DNA of 64,000 nucleotides, from contig CP154957.1 of assembly GCA_039621445.1 (NCBI GenBank), positions 14,996,947 through 15,060,946 of the forward strand, written 5' to 3'. Shown piece by piece: positions 55,150 to 64,000 of the stretch. The stretch comes from Euglena gracilis (taxonomy: Eukaryota > Euglenida > Euglenophyceae > Euglenales). Position 1 is the first letter of the stretch, and the number at the start of each line of letters is the position of its first letter. The position numbers and the translations under genes are program-made. The notes under the pieces are model-generated. The model did no database searches. It was not told the DNA's origin and worked only from the letters and a program-made list of their open reading frames with translations.

Positions 55150-55930
55150 AATTTTTTGTAAACATGTGACCCGCCCCCCCCCGAGTAGTAAACCCCCCCA
55201 CTTTTAAACCCCCCCACTTATAACCCCCCCCACTTATAAACCCCCCCTCGGGCCGACCAACCAAACCGGGACTTATAACCCCCCCCCCCCTGGGGAAGAA
55301 AGCCGCCGGGGACGATTTTTTTTCGGCCGCAGGCGGTCGCAGACTGCCCAAAAACTGATGTTTTGGCAATTTTTTGAGACCAACCATCATCAAAAATGCC
55401 ATTTTCATCCCAATTTTGCCGAAAATTGCCACTTTGGGGGGGGTTCGGGGTCTTTTTGGGGGGTCGGATTTTCACCAACAATTCCGGGACTTATAACCCC
55501 CCCCCATTTATACCCCCCCCCCCCCCTTTGGCCGACCAACCAAACCGGATCCTATAAACCCCGGGGGTTTATAAGTGGGGGGGGTTTAGGCCCCCGTAAC
55601 CCCCCCTCGGTTTTCAACCAACGTTCCGAATAGTGCCCCCCCCCCCCCGAATAGTAGGCCTCTCCCCGTGGATTGTCTGTCAATTGCAACGGAAAGGCAA
55701 GGGTTGAAGCCATTGTTGCATTGGACCTCAACAGTCCTTTGCATCCACAAGAGTAAAATTGTGCAGCAAATTTGACATGGCTGGGAAAGGTTGGACATGT
55801 TGACCCACAAAGAAACTTTTTCGATAATGCTCGGACCCCCTGGTTTTCAACCACTTTTCCGAATATTGCCCCCCCCCCCCGAATAGAAGCCCCCCCTCGG
55901 TTTTCAATCAACGTTCTGAATGGTCGCCCC
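55150..55930. repeat. Degenerate C-run repeats with CTTATAA and GAATAGT spacers
   Basis: Repeated CCCCCACTTATAACCCCCC (55190-55290, 55480-55580) and CCGAATAGTRGCC plus GTTTTCAACCA (55610-55910). No coding frame. Confidence 0.6.
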
Positions 55931-56523
55931 CGGGGGCTTCTATTCAGGGGGTTTATTAAAGAATGGGGGTAATTTTAAACAGGGGGATCATTTTTTTCAT
56001 CTGATTTTGATCTTAGTAAGGAGTTAGGTTCCGGATGAATTGCCTCCTCTTCAACATCATCATTGGCGTGCAGTTTTCTTCTGCTTCACGTGGCTGATTG
56101 TTTTCCATTTCTTTTGAAGAAAAAGGGAAACGAAAATGAAAAAGAGAAAAATGGAAAATCTGAGAAAGAAATCTGAAACTGACGGAATTTTTTTTGTCAA
56201 ACCTGACCAAAATTAATGAACATATACCAACACACAGCCCCCAATTAACAGCCCCAGCTACCCCCCCCCCCCTGCACCCCCTCAAATAACAAAATTGTTT
56301 TATGTTGGCAAAATACTCAGGGGGGCTAAATCCTTTTTTGTTGGTCATTTTGAATGGGTTGCCCTTGCCACCGTATGAAAAATCTCATGGGCAGGCGTAA
56401 AATTTTGCTGAAAAGTGGCCAAAAACGGAGATTTTTCTCGCAAACCTTCACCCCCGATTGGGGGTCTGGAGCCTTTGTAGGTTTTGGGTCGGTTTTGGGA
56501 TGATTTACAAACATTTTTTTGAA

Positions 56524-56665
56524 GGGGGGCTTAAAAGTTGGCGAACCCGTTAGTTGACCCGTTAGTTCGTTAGAGTGGGTACCCCCCCCACCCCGTCTCG
56601 CCGACTGGCTACCGACTAGGTCTAGTCGGCCGACTAGTCGGCCGACTACCCACTACCCCCCCCCC
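56524..56665. repeat. Dispersed repeat with CGGCCG palindromes, copy 2
   Basis: GGGGCTTAAAAGTTGGCGAA C, GTTAGAGTGGGTA, then TAGTCGGCCGACTAGTCGG and CGACTACCCACTACCCCC match the 54708 copy in direct orientation. Confidence 0.7.
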
Positions 56666-56670
56666 CATGA

Positions 56671-56790
56671 TCAAGGACACCCAGCACAAACCCACGCCTT
56701 TTTTGGTGCACGTTGTAAATCAGCACAAAGGAAATGACAAACCTCACCGCAAATGGAACACACTCTTAGCTTGTGGAACATCGGTTGAAC
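56671..56790 (-). pseudogene. Second half of a PHD-like zinc finger, ending in a stop
   Basis: The minus strand encodes VCSICGEVCHFLC, then APKKAWVCAGCP and TGA at 56673-56671. Spacing is Cys-x2-Cys-x4-His-x2-Cys ... Trp-x-Cys-x2-Cys, the second half of a PHD finger; the first zinc pair is not seen nearby. It sits directly beside a dispersed repeat (56524-56665), so it may be a transposon remnant or a terminal exon of an unseen gene. Confidence 0.35.
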
Positions 56791-56929
56791 CAAAAGCACA
56801 CTCACCACGCCGGGGACACAAGGGGACAGGTGGTGGAGTGGGCGAGACAGAGGGGACAGCGGCAAGCAGCTGGTTAACGGAAGCACCCTCCGGAGCCGGC
56901 TCCGCATGGTAGTCCCCTACGGCGCCGCC

Positions 56930-57640
56930 CCCCCCCCCCCCGTTTCCACACCGTGAACTGGGATTGAGACCCGGTTCTGTATATGATAATTTGGGTCGAA
57001 AGAAAAGGGCATCAAAGAAAAACGCTTGGGAAGAACTTCAGCACAAAGCTGATACAGCAAATGCAGGATAGCCTGCTGAGGTTCCAAATGCAAACACCCA
57101 ACAAGTTCAAAAGTTAACTGCCTACAATCGACAGTAGGGTTGGGTTAACTTGTGTTTCGGCAAGCTGTCCTACAAACATTGTTTGGGGGAACAATGTTCA
57201 TGAGGAAGTCAACCATCATTGCACAGGAAGTAATCCAAACAACATCCGCTACCCCAACTCATAAAACCCTGAGAAAACCATGGGTCAAAAAACCGGGCAA
57301 GTTTCTGTTTCGGACTCTGAGCTTTACAACCGAGGACGTTTTGAATGTGGGGGCTGTTATTTGGGGGGTTGGTGCTACTTGGAGAATTGATAAAAAAAAA
57401 TTAGGGAATTCTTTAGACCCTGAGGGGGGGGGGGGCAACCAGCCAACTCGAAAAACAGCTCCCAAGGTGGGGGTAGGGTTTGGAGGGGGGGGGCTGTTGG
57501 GCTGTTGGGCTGGATCCAGGTGGTCCCCCCCAAAAACAGGTGAAAAGCCCAAAGCCCAAAAGCCTCTCGGCTGGGTTGGAAATTTTAAGCTTAAAGGGGT
57601 GAAAACCAAAAGTGCTCAAAGGTGCACTTTTACAGCCCAG
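56930..57640. other. Gene-free stretch, nothing recognised
   Basis: Mixed sequence with G runs at 57424 and 57485; open frames here are short and compositionally unlike the exons. Confidence 0.4.
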
Positions 57641-57663
57641 CCTGGCGGCACTGGGCGAAAACT

Positions 57664-57810
57664 TCATCCACTTAAACCGGCGTCTGAGACGCCGGGTTCA
57701 CGACAAAACCGGCGTTCCCCCCCACTGGTTTCCGGACGCCGGTTCTGTCCTTGAGAAAGGGGTTAGGAACTCCGGTTCTGTCCAAAACCCGGCGCCCCAA
57801 ACGCCGGTTC
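57664..57810. repeat. ACCGGCGTTC-type repeat units
   Basis: CCGGGTTCACGACAAAACCGG CGTTCCCCC at 57690 recurs as CCGGGTTCACGACACAACCGG at 60554. Local variants CGCCGGTTCTGTC occur at 57738 and 57801. Confidence 0.55.
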
Positions 57811-58033
57811 TGTCATCAATAAAAATGTCATCAAAAGGGCCCAAAAATAGCCCAAATTGGTCGTTGAGGTCCTGATATGACCCTTTTGACCATGTAGCAC
57901 AATGAAATTTGCCATTTGGGGACCACTGGGGTGGATATCGGATGTTGGTGAAAATTGGTGCTGTTTTTATAAGGTGTTTCGTGTTCTGATCCCGCTTTTT
58001 TACCAAGAAAACCGGGGGCGCCGATGGGGGTGT

Positions 58034-58082
58034 ACCCCCCGCGACCCCCCCCCGCGACCCCCCCGCGACCCCCCGCGACCCA
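58034..58082. repeat. CCCGCGACC minisatellite, first block
   Basis: Repeated CCCGCGACCCC units; a second block lies at 58297-58343. Confidence 0.75.
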
Positions 58083-58296
58083 CACATGGAGGGTTTCCGC
58101 ATCCCAGTAGGAGCTAAAAAATGGCACCTAATTAGGAATTAGCACCCAAATTAGGAATCAAAATTGCCAAAAATGTGTGATAAATTCCTAATTGGATCCA
58201 TTTTTGGGCCCAAAAGTTCTAAAAATAGTTACACGTGACGCTGTATGTGAGGTCACACTGGTCAGATGTGACTCGTCAAAACTGCCATGTTCCCCC

Positions 58297-58343
58297 CGCG
58301 ACCCCCCCCCCCCGCGACCCCCCCGCGACCCCGCCCGCGACCC
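58297..58343. repeat. CCCGCGACC minisatellite, second block
   Basis: Same CCCGCGACC unit as at 58034, ending beside the left 42-base array. Confidence 0.75.
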
Positions 58344-58360
58344 GTACACCCCCAATGTAT

Positions 58361-58525
58361 GGAAAGCGTGTTTACTCTTTTTGGTAACACGTGTACACTG
58401 CAGGAAAGCGTGTTTACTTTTTTGGTAACACGTGTACATTGTACGGAAAGCGTGTTTACTCCTTTTGGTAACAGGTGTACACTGCAGGAAAGCGTGTTTA
58501 CTCTTTTGGTAACACGTGTACTGTG
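58361..58525. repeat. Left array of a 42-base repeat, four units
   Basis: Each unit is GGAAAGCGTGTTTACT, a T-rich spacer, GGTAACACGTGTACA and a variable CTGCA or TTGTAC end. CGTGTTTAC and GTAACACG within a unit can pair as a small hairpin. Period 42-44. Confidence 0.85.
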
Positions 58526-58712
58526 TCAAGAACTGTGTTTGGGCCAAGAGTTAGGGGGAGCCCAGGGGCGGGGACCGCGGCGCCAAAGGCGCCGCGGTCG
58601 CCCCTGGGCCCCCCTAAAACCTTGGCCCAAAACACTGTTCTTGTTTGAAACCGTGTTTTGGGCGAAGATTTAAGACTTTTAAAGTCTCGAAATCGGCCCA
58701 AACACGGTTTCA
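58526..58712. repeat. Two large consecutive inverted repeats
   Basis: 58526-58645: CAAGAACTGTGTTTGGGCC ... ACCGCGGCGCC AAA GGCGCCGCGGT ... GGCCCAAAACACTGTTCTTG, with arms of about 58 bases and a 3-base loop. 58647-58712: TGAAACCGTGTTTTGGGC ... AAGACTTTTAAAGTCT ... CCCAAACACGGTTTCA. Both stand between repeat units and the ORF. Confidence 0.8.
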
Positions 58713-58785
58713 TTGTACGGAAAGCGTGTTTACACTTTCTGGTAACACGTGTACATTACACTAAAACGTGTTACAAAAACGCCTT
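58713..58785. repeat. Single 42-base repeat unit just before the ORF
   Basis: TTGTACGGAAAGCGTGTTTA CACTTTCTGGTAACACGTGTAC matches the array unit. A partial ACGTGTTACA copy follows. The ATG is at 58802. Confidence 0.8.
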
Positions 58786-58801
58786 AACACCCTTTACATC
58801 C

Positions 58802-59556
58802 ATGTTGCGCCTGGCTAACCTCGCTGAGGCCCATGTGCCTGCCCCTCCCACTGTTAAGCAGTTTGTGGAAGCCCTCCAAATTCCATCCAAGGATGTTGAT
58901 GCTTTGCTTGGCGAACCCCCCTCCAGATCTGGTCTCGTCGGAAGATTACCGTCGCGACCGCATGGCTGCCCTGAATTGTTTTACAGAATACATGGGGGTT
59001 TGCGCAGCCCATGGGGTACAACACGCCACGTTGGATGACTGTTTTTTGGGGTGGGCCCGCTGGTGCATTGATGCTCAAGTGTTGTACGCAACACTCGAGC
59101 AACAACTCGCCTGCATTGCTGCCCGTACGGAGAGAGCTGGAACAATTTTTCGGGTTCGTTCCATGCCTGTTTTGTCTTTCTGTACATACCTCAATGCCCT
59201 TGTTTTTTTGAAGAAAGTGTCAGACCGCGACGGACGTCCAATTGTGGCCTCCTCTGCTTCTCAATTCCCCAAATTGCTTGCTGTCTTTGCCCCTATGGTG
59301 ACCAAAGCTATGGATGAGAAGGCTGCGGGATGGCAGGGGGATCCATCCAGCACCGTTCTCATTGAGGAGGAATTGATAACAGTGGTGTCCACGGTTGAGG
59401 AAAATCACACGAATAACCATCAACCCAAACTTTCAGCCACAGACCAGCGTCTGTGTACCCCCCCCCCACAATATGCCAACTTCCCGCCGCTGTGTTGCTT
59501 CTTGCTTCCGTCCACCAGTATGTCCGTTGTTCCATGCATTCTGGTTATGCCGTAAC
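58802..59556 (+). CDS. ORF of a repeat-flanked element, split by one frameshift
   Basis: From ATG at 58802 the frame reads MLRLANLAEAHVPAPPTVKQ and about 30 more residues. It then becomes poor, while the neighbouring frame carries on from about 58920 to a TAA at 59554-59556 (RDRMAALNCFTEYMGVCAAH, LDDCFLGWARWCIDAQVLYA, VLIEEELITVVSTVEENHTN). The switch falls in a run of six C at 58916-58921; one C fewer would give a single frame of about 250 codons. It is intron-free, unlike the host genes, and lies between arrays of a 42-base repeat. The helical, Cys- and Trp-containing N-terminal part could be a DNA-binding or recombinase-associated domain, but no family is recognised. It may be a decayed element gene, or intact with a sequencing error. 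Confidence 0.5.
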
Positions 59557-59599
59557 CCTATAGAATATTTTTCATTCATAACACGGTGCAATGCAAATG

Positions 59600-59850
59600 T
59601 ACCGTGTTTGTAACACGTGTACATTGTACGGAAAGCGTGTTTACTCCTTTTGGTAACACGTGTACATTGCAGGAAAGCGTGTTTACTCTTTTGGTAACAC
59701 GCGTACATTGTACGGAAAGCGTGTTTACACTTTTGGGTAACACGTGTACATTGTACGGAAAGCGTGTTATAAACACGTGTACACCACCGCTGTACACGTG
59801 GACTGAACACGGTTTTCACGGCCGGTGTACATTGTGGACTTAACACGGTT
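59600..59850. repeat. Right array of the 42-base repeat
   Basis: Four to five units in the same orientation as the left array (GTAACACGTGTACATTGTAC, GGAAAGCGTGTTTAC), then degenerate AACACG/CGTGTACA pieces and an AACACGGTTT block also seen in the left hairpins. Confidence 0.85.
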
Positions 59851-60604
59851 TGAAAATAATAGTACCGTGCAGCATGGAAATATCTGATGACCACCGCTTG
59901 CCGTCTATTGAAAAGCGCTTTCGATCGAGGGGTAACTTGGTACCCCAACGTTGCACGCAGCCCGAGATACGCTCGCAATCATCGGATCGGCCAGAATCTG
60001 AGTCGAAATTTGTGGTGATTTTTGGTCCTGTTTGGTTTAAGAAGCATGATGAACCTTACAGAAACGATTTTTCTCTTCAAATTGATGACCTGAGTGGTGT
60101 AGGGGGGAACAAGAATTGTGAAATTAGGATTTCCCAGTGACAAGAAATAAGAGTACCAGGCAGGGGATTTCTTAAGGACCCCCCCCCGGGGGGTCCAGCC
60201 TCCCGCTGGCAAAAAGGCTGCTGGCTGGACCCCCCCCCCCCTGGGAGGTATAGAGGGGGGAGGGGGGGTCCGGGGCTGGAGGGGGGTCCGGGGCTGGAGG
60301 GGGCTGGGCTGGGCTGGGTCGATGAAAAACAATTTTGTCTTCGATGAAAAACATTTTTGCCTTCTCGACATTTTGATGGATGGAGCTAGGTCAAGGCTGG
60401 GGGGCTGTGATTGGGAAGCTGTGATGTGGGGGGGGAAAGTGCAGGGATAGGTGAGCTGGGCAGCCCAGTTGGCTGGCCAGCCTGTGGCCGGCAGGCCCGG
60501 CCTTCGGCCAGCCGGGCTACACCGGACTTTATTTCACTCAACCCCCCCCCCCCCGGGTTCACGACACAACCGGCGTTCCCCCTCTTTTTTTTGATATAGA
60601 CCCT

Positions 60605-60700
60605 TCGGGGCTAGGTAGTCCTGTGCAGTTCATTTTTGGACCCCCCCCTGTTCAGCTGAGTTCCCGACTACATAGGGGGGGGGGTTGTGCGACCCCCCCT
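60605..60700. repeat. Dispersed repeat, copy 1
   Basis: GGGGCTAGGTAGTCCTGTGC AGTTCATTTTTGGACCCCCCC ... CCCGACTACATAGGGGG also occurs at 61238-61320. Confidence 0.6.
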
Positions 60701-60915
60701 GACCGGTACCTGACTAGACTGGTGGAATCAAAAAATTGACCACAAAATTGGCCCAAAATGGCCTTATTTTGGGCGCTTTACACCAAAAAAATACCCCCCC
60801 TTCCCTGTCCAGTTGATGGGGGTTGATGCATACAGTACTTGATGCTTTATGCTCCCGAGACAATTACCTGAGAGTCATGTAGAATTACAGCACCCATTCC
60901 TTGTGCTTGTATGGT

Positions 60916-60940
60916 GTGTGTGTGTGTGTGTGTGTGTGTT
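60916..60940. repeat. (GT)n microsatellite
   Basis: Twelve GT units in a gene-free stretch. Confidence 0.9.
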
Positions 60941-61237
60941 GCAAACCCTTCAAATCCTGGTTCCATCATGTCCATGTCATCAGAAAGGTTCAATGAACAT
61001 CATTGCAATACACCATATTGGGGTAGAGGTCCAACCCCTTCATTCTTGTGCATCATAGAGGGCATGATGGTCAAAGGCATTCCTGAAATCAAATGCAAAA
61101 AGAACAACATTCAAAATATTCAAAATGTTTTTCAGAGAGACTAGCGGCCTTCAACCACTCCGTCAACCCAAAGAGGCCTTCAGGCCTATTGGCGATTGCT
61201 TGCAGTGTTTTTGTTCACTGTAGATGAACTAAGTCGG

Positions 61238-61320
61238 CCTACCGGGGCTAGGTAGTCCAGTTTAGTTCGTTTTTGGACCCCCCCCTTGTACAGTTCAATT
61301 CTCTACGGGGGGGGGGTCCG
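61238..61320. repeat. Dispersed repeat, copy 2
   Basis: GGGGCTAGGTAGTCCAGTTT AGTTCGTTTTTGGACCCCCCC ... CTCTACGGGGGG matches the 60605 copy in direct orientation. Confidence 0.6.
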
Positions 61321-62277
61321 CGGGCAGGGGTATTGAGGAATTGAGGTTGAGGTTGAGGTTTTCAACCTCAATGACACCTCAATGTCACCTTTCTGTCAAA
61401 GTCCAAAGGAAAAAGAGTCAATAGCAAAAACTTTTCAACAAAGAGAAGCAAATTTTCAAAATTGAGCAATTAGTCATTTATCTCAAGTTTTAAATCACCA
61501 ACCAACATACTTCTTCTTGCTTCAAACCCACATATGTTTCGCGTTGACACAAACTTGCCAACCTTGCCTTTGAGGAAGGTTTTACAAGATGATATTTCCC
61601 AAATGATGCTTTTTGTGAGTTCAATTTTCTTAATTTGAACATTGAGGTAACATTGGTTGACGTTGAGGTTGAGGTTGAGGAAGTTGACATCGAGGTTGAG
61701 GTTTTTTTGCAAACCTCAACCAGCCCTGGTGCGCGACCCCCCCCCCCTAATGCCCCCCTTAGTGCCTGACCGACTAGAATCACCGAAAATTACCCTCACC
61801 CCCCCCCTATTTGGCTAATGGCCGGGCTCCTTCAGACCCCCAAGTAGCCAAATAGGGGGGGGGGGACAATTAGGGGGGGGGCTCGAGGACCCCTACCCCC
61901 AAAAATTTTCCCTGTGCAAAATTTGTCGATTTTTTGAGCACAGTTGGATTGGACCTTTTCTTATCCGGCGAATTTTAAAATTTTTGAAACGGACATTTTT
62001 GGAGTTTTCTGAGCCCTTTTTGCGGCCTTGCCGAAATTGGCCCGGAGGCCAATTAGCCAATTGGGGGGGGGGGGGCAAATAGGGGGGGGGGTGAGGGTAA
62101 CCCCCAAAATCCCAAAATGTAATAAAATGGCAAAAAAATGGCCTTATTTTCAAAAACTTTCGGCACTCTGCGCCTATTTTTTCCCCCTGTCCAGTTGAGT
62201 TTGCCCGAATCTACATGGGGGGTCCAGCCCCCCCCCTCCCGAGTGCCAACGCCCGGCCCCATAGGTAGATTGGGGGG

Positions 62278-62946
62278 GTTCTGGGTAGTCGATCGACAAC
62301 CTAGACCCCCCCCACAATCTAATGTAAACGGGACCCCACCGACCAGTTGATCGACTAGTCGGACGAACCTTCAAAAGTCGATTGACTGGTCAATCGACTT
62401 TTTAAGCCCCCCCCCCCCCCAGGTGGCGGCCGAAGGCCGCGCTGCAATTCATAACCTGAAAAGTTGATGATGTTATTTAAAGGCGTGGTTAGGGTTAAAT
62501 TTCCATTCAGCACCTCGCTCGGGTCCCCCAATGTGCCCAACCCAAGTTGGGCGGCTCCTTGGGTTCGCTGGGTCCCCTGTACCATGCCCCCCCCCCCATA
62601 TTGTACCCCCCCCCATAATGTACCCCCCCCCCACGGGGTACCCCCCCACCATGGACCATGACCTTGGCCGCCCCCATATTGTACCCCCCCCATAATGTAC
62701 CTCCCCCCCAGAAAATGGCTCCCAGGGGGGGGTACAATATGGGGGGGGGGGCATGGTAGTCACCAATTTATCACGGATCAACCACCGACCCTTCAACTGG
62801 TGGATCGACCCTTCAACCAGGATCAACAACCCAAACCCCCCCCCAGTCTACCATAAACGGGTTTTGCACCCCACCGGCAAGTCAATCGACTAGTTGAAGG
62901 TCGACAAACTAGTCGATCGACCAGTTGGTCGACTACCCAGAACTCC
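62278..62946. mobile_element. Possible element with GTTCTGGGTAGTCGA ends
   Basis: GTTCTGGGTAGTCGATCGAC at 62278 is inverted as GTCGACTACCCAGAAC near 62931-62946. Subterminal TCGATCGAC and GACTAGTCG motifs recur on both sides. The centre (62580-62760) consists of CCATATTGTACCCCCCC/CATAATGTACCCCCC units. No target duplication is clear. Confidence 0.45.
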
Positions 62947-63103
62947 CCTTCCCTACTCTACGTCATTGAGCCCCAAAGCCCCCAAAGGCCTCCTACAAAC
63001 CCCATCACTCCAATAACAAAATCCAAAAAACCTTTTATTGGTGCAAGGCAACGCTTCCATGGGTAAACACTGTTTTATGCGCAAGTTAACGTTCAGGACA
63101 TCT

Positions 63104-63710
63104 GGAGGCTAGGCGCGCCGCTCGGGGGGGGTCCAGGCCCCCCCCCCCCGCGCGGCCGCCCGAGTGGCCGCTCGCCCCCCCCCCTCTCGACCCCCCCCAT
63201 GTGCCTAGCATATAAAGAGTTGGTGAACGACCTACCACCCCCCCCCCTTATTGGAGGCTAGGCGCGCCGCTCGGGGGGGTCCGGGCCCCCCCCTCCACCC
63301 CCCCCCCGCGCGGCCCCTGCGCGGCCGCCCGCGCGGCCGCTCGCCCCCCCCTGGACCCCCCCCCTCCCCCCACTGTGCCTAGCATAGCCAAGAAAAAAAA
63401 ATTTGGTGAAAAATGGCGATTTTTGAGGCCCAAAAATGACCAAAAATGACCATTTTCGGACACAAAATGGCAAATTTGGGGGCCGCGCGCTTTGCGCGCG
63501 GCCAAAAAAGCACTTTTTTGGTCAAAAATGGCCCAAAAATGGCAAAAAATGACCACTTTTTGGACGCGAAAATCCCCGATTTTAGGATGCGTTCCGCCCG
63601 CGCGGCCGCCCTCGGACCCCCCTCCCCCCCCCTCCCCCCCGCGCGGCCGCCCGCGCGGCCGCTCGCCCCCCCCCCTCCGCCCCCCCCCCCCCCCACTGTG
63701 CCTAGCCTCC
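63104..63710. repeat. GC-rich repeat cluster with GGAGGCTAGGC ends
   Basis: GGAGGCTAGGCGCGCCGCTC starts units at 63104 and 63252. Units end in GTGCCTAGCAT (about 63204 and 63375), and the last ends in the inverted form GCCTAGCCTCC at 63710. Interiors hold GCGCGGCCGC runs and long C tracts. Confidence 0.6.
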
Positions 63711-64000
63711 ATTGTCCCCCCCCCCTTATTGTCCCTGGGCCCCGGCCGACGGGGGATTTTTTGGCCCGGCCAATGAATTCCTTTGGTACCCCTGTCCCCC
63801 CCCCTTATTGTCCGGTCGGGCTTCCTGGGGAGAGGTCAGTGGGACAATAAGGGGGGGAGGGGGTATTTTGAAGGATTCTAGCCTTGCGAGAGTTGCCCAA
63901 ATGGCCAAAATGGAGGAAACGGTTCAAACTTGGTTGACAATGACAAAATGGTTGACAATTGCCCAAAATGAACCATTAATGGGTCAAATATGACCTGAAA

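Noticed and set aside
54708-56665. LTR retrotransposon
   Set aside because: The direct repeats do not start TG and end CA, no primer-binding site or polymerase-like frame lies between them, and flanks show no duplication.
58188-58547. Minus-strand ORF with a 14-residue repeat, also at 59433-59978
   Set aside because: The 42-base DNA repeat happens to be a multiple of three, so all units stay open in one frame. The strand and frame have no start or conserved context.
58361-59850. CRISPR array
   Set aside because: Units are directly adjacent with no unique spacers, vary in sequence, and the surroundings are eukaryotic.
63248-63850. Arg/Gly/Pro-rich ORFs on both strands
   Set aside because: They arise from GCGCGGCCGC and C-run repeats; all frames are open because the DNA is GC-rich.

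Overview
The window is nuclear DNA of an intron-rich eukaryote with unusually large introns. Exons of about 35-260 bases are separated by introns of 0.3-4 kb that are full of (GT/CA)n tracts, homopolymer G/C runs and small mobile elements. No bacterial-type operon, rRNA, tRNA or CRISPR was seen. A unicellular alga or other protist fits, but I cannot name the organism. All well-supported host genes lie on the minus strand, so each gene reads from high to low coordinates.

Layout. From 16871 down to 1: a GH3 beta-glucosidase gene of at least 18 exons whose 3' end runs off the window. From 20983 to 17771: a RAD6/UBC2-type ubiquitin-conjugating enzyme (E2), with four exons joined in phase plus a probable first exon. 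From about 38488 to 22585: an unrecognised gene X of at least 12 exons, one of which is interrupted by a nested transposon. From about 48842 to 39349: unrecognised gene V with two zinc-finger-like motifs. From about 53478 to 49246: unrecognised gene W with a lysine-rich C-terminus. From 54.5 kb to the end there is little host coding. That stretch holds repeat families, palindromes, a PHD-like fragment and a plus-strand ORF flanked by arrays of a 42-base repeat.

Mobile DNA. At least four small elements of one family have terminal inverted repeats starting CAGGG and imperfect 8-base flanking duplications, typical of the hAT superfamily. A different element has a perfect 8-base duplication. One copy sits inside a gene X exon and itself contains another element. 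Splice signals at its edges would let it be removed as an intron in frame. A 2 kb cluster at 27.9-29.7 kb is built from palindromes of the form TTGCGC-NNNN-GCGCAA arranged in two large foldback structures.

The genes do not form an evident pathway. The beta-glucosidase would cut terminal beta-glucose from oligosaccharides, and the RAD6-like E2 would transfer ubiquitin in DNA-damage tolerance, histone H2B modification or N-degron turnover. X, V and W are exon chains judged by codon-like sequence, splice sites and reading phase only. Most lines of long (GT)n-encoded ORFs are artefacts.
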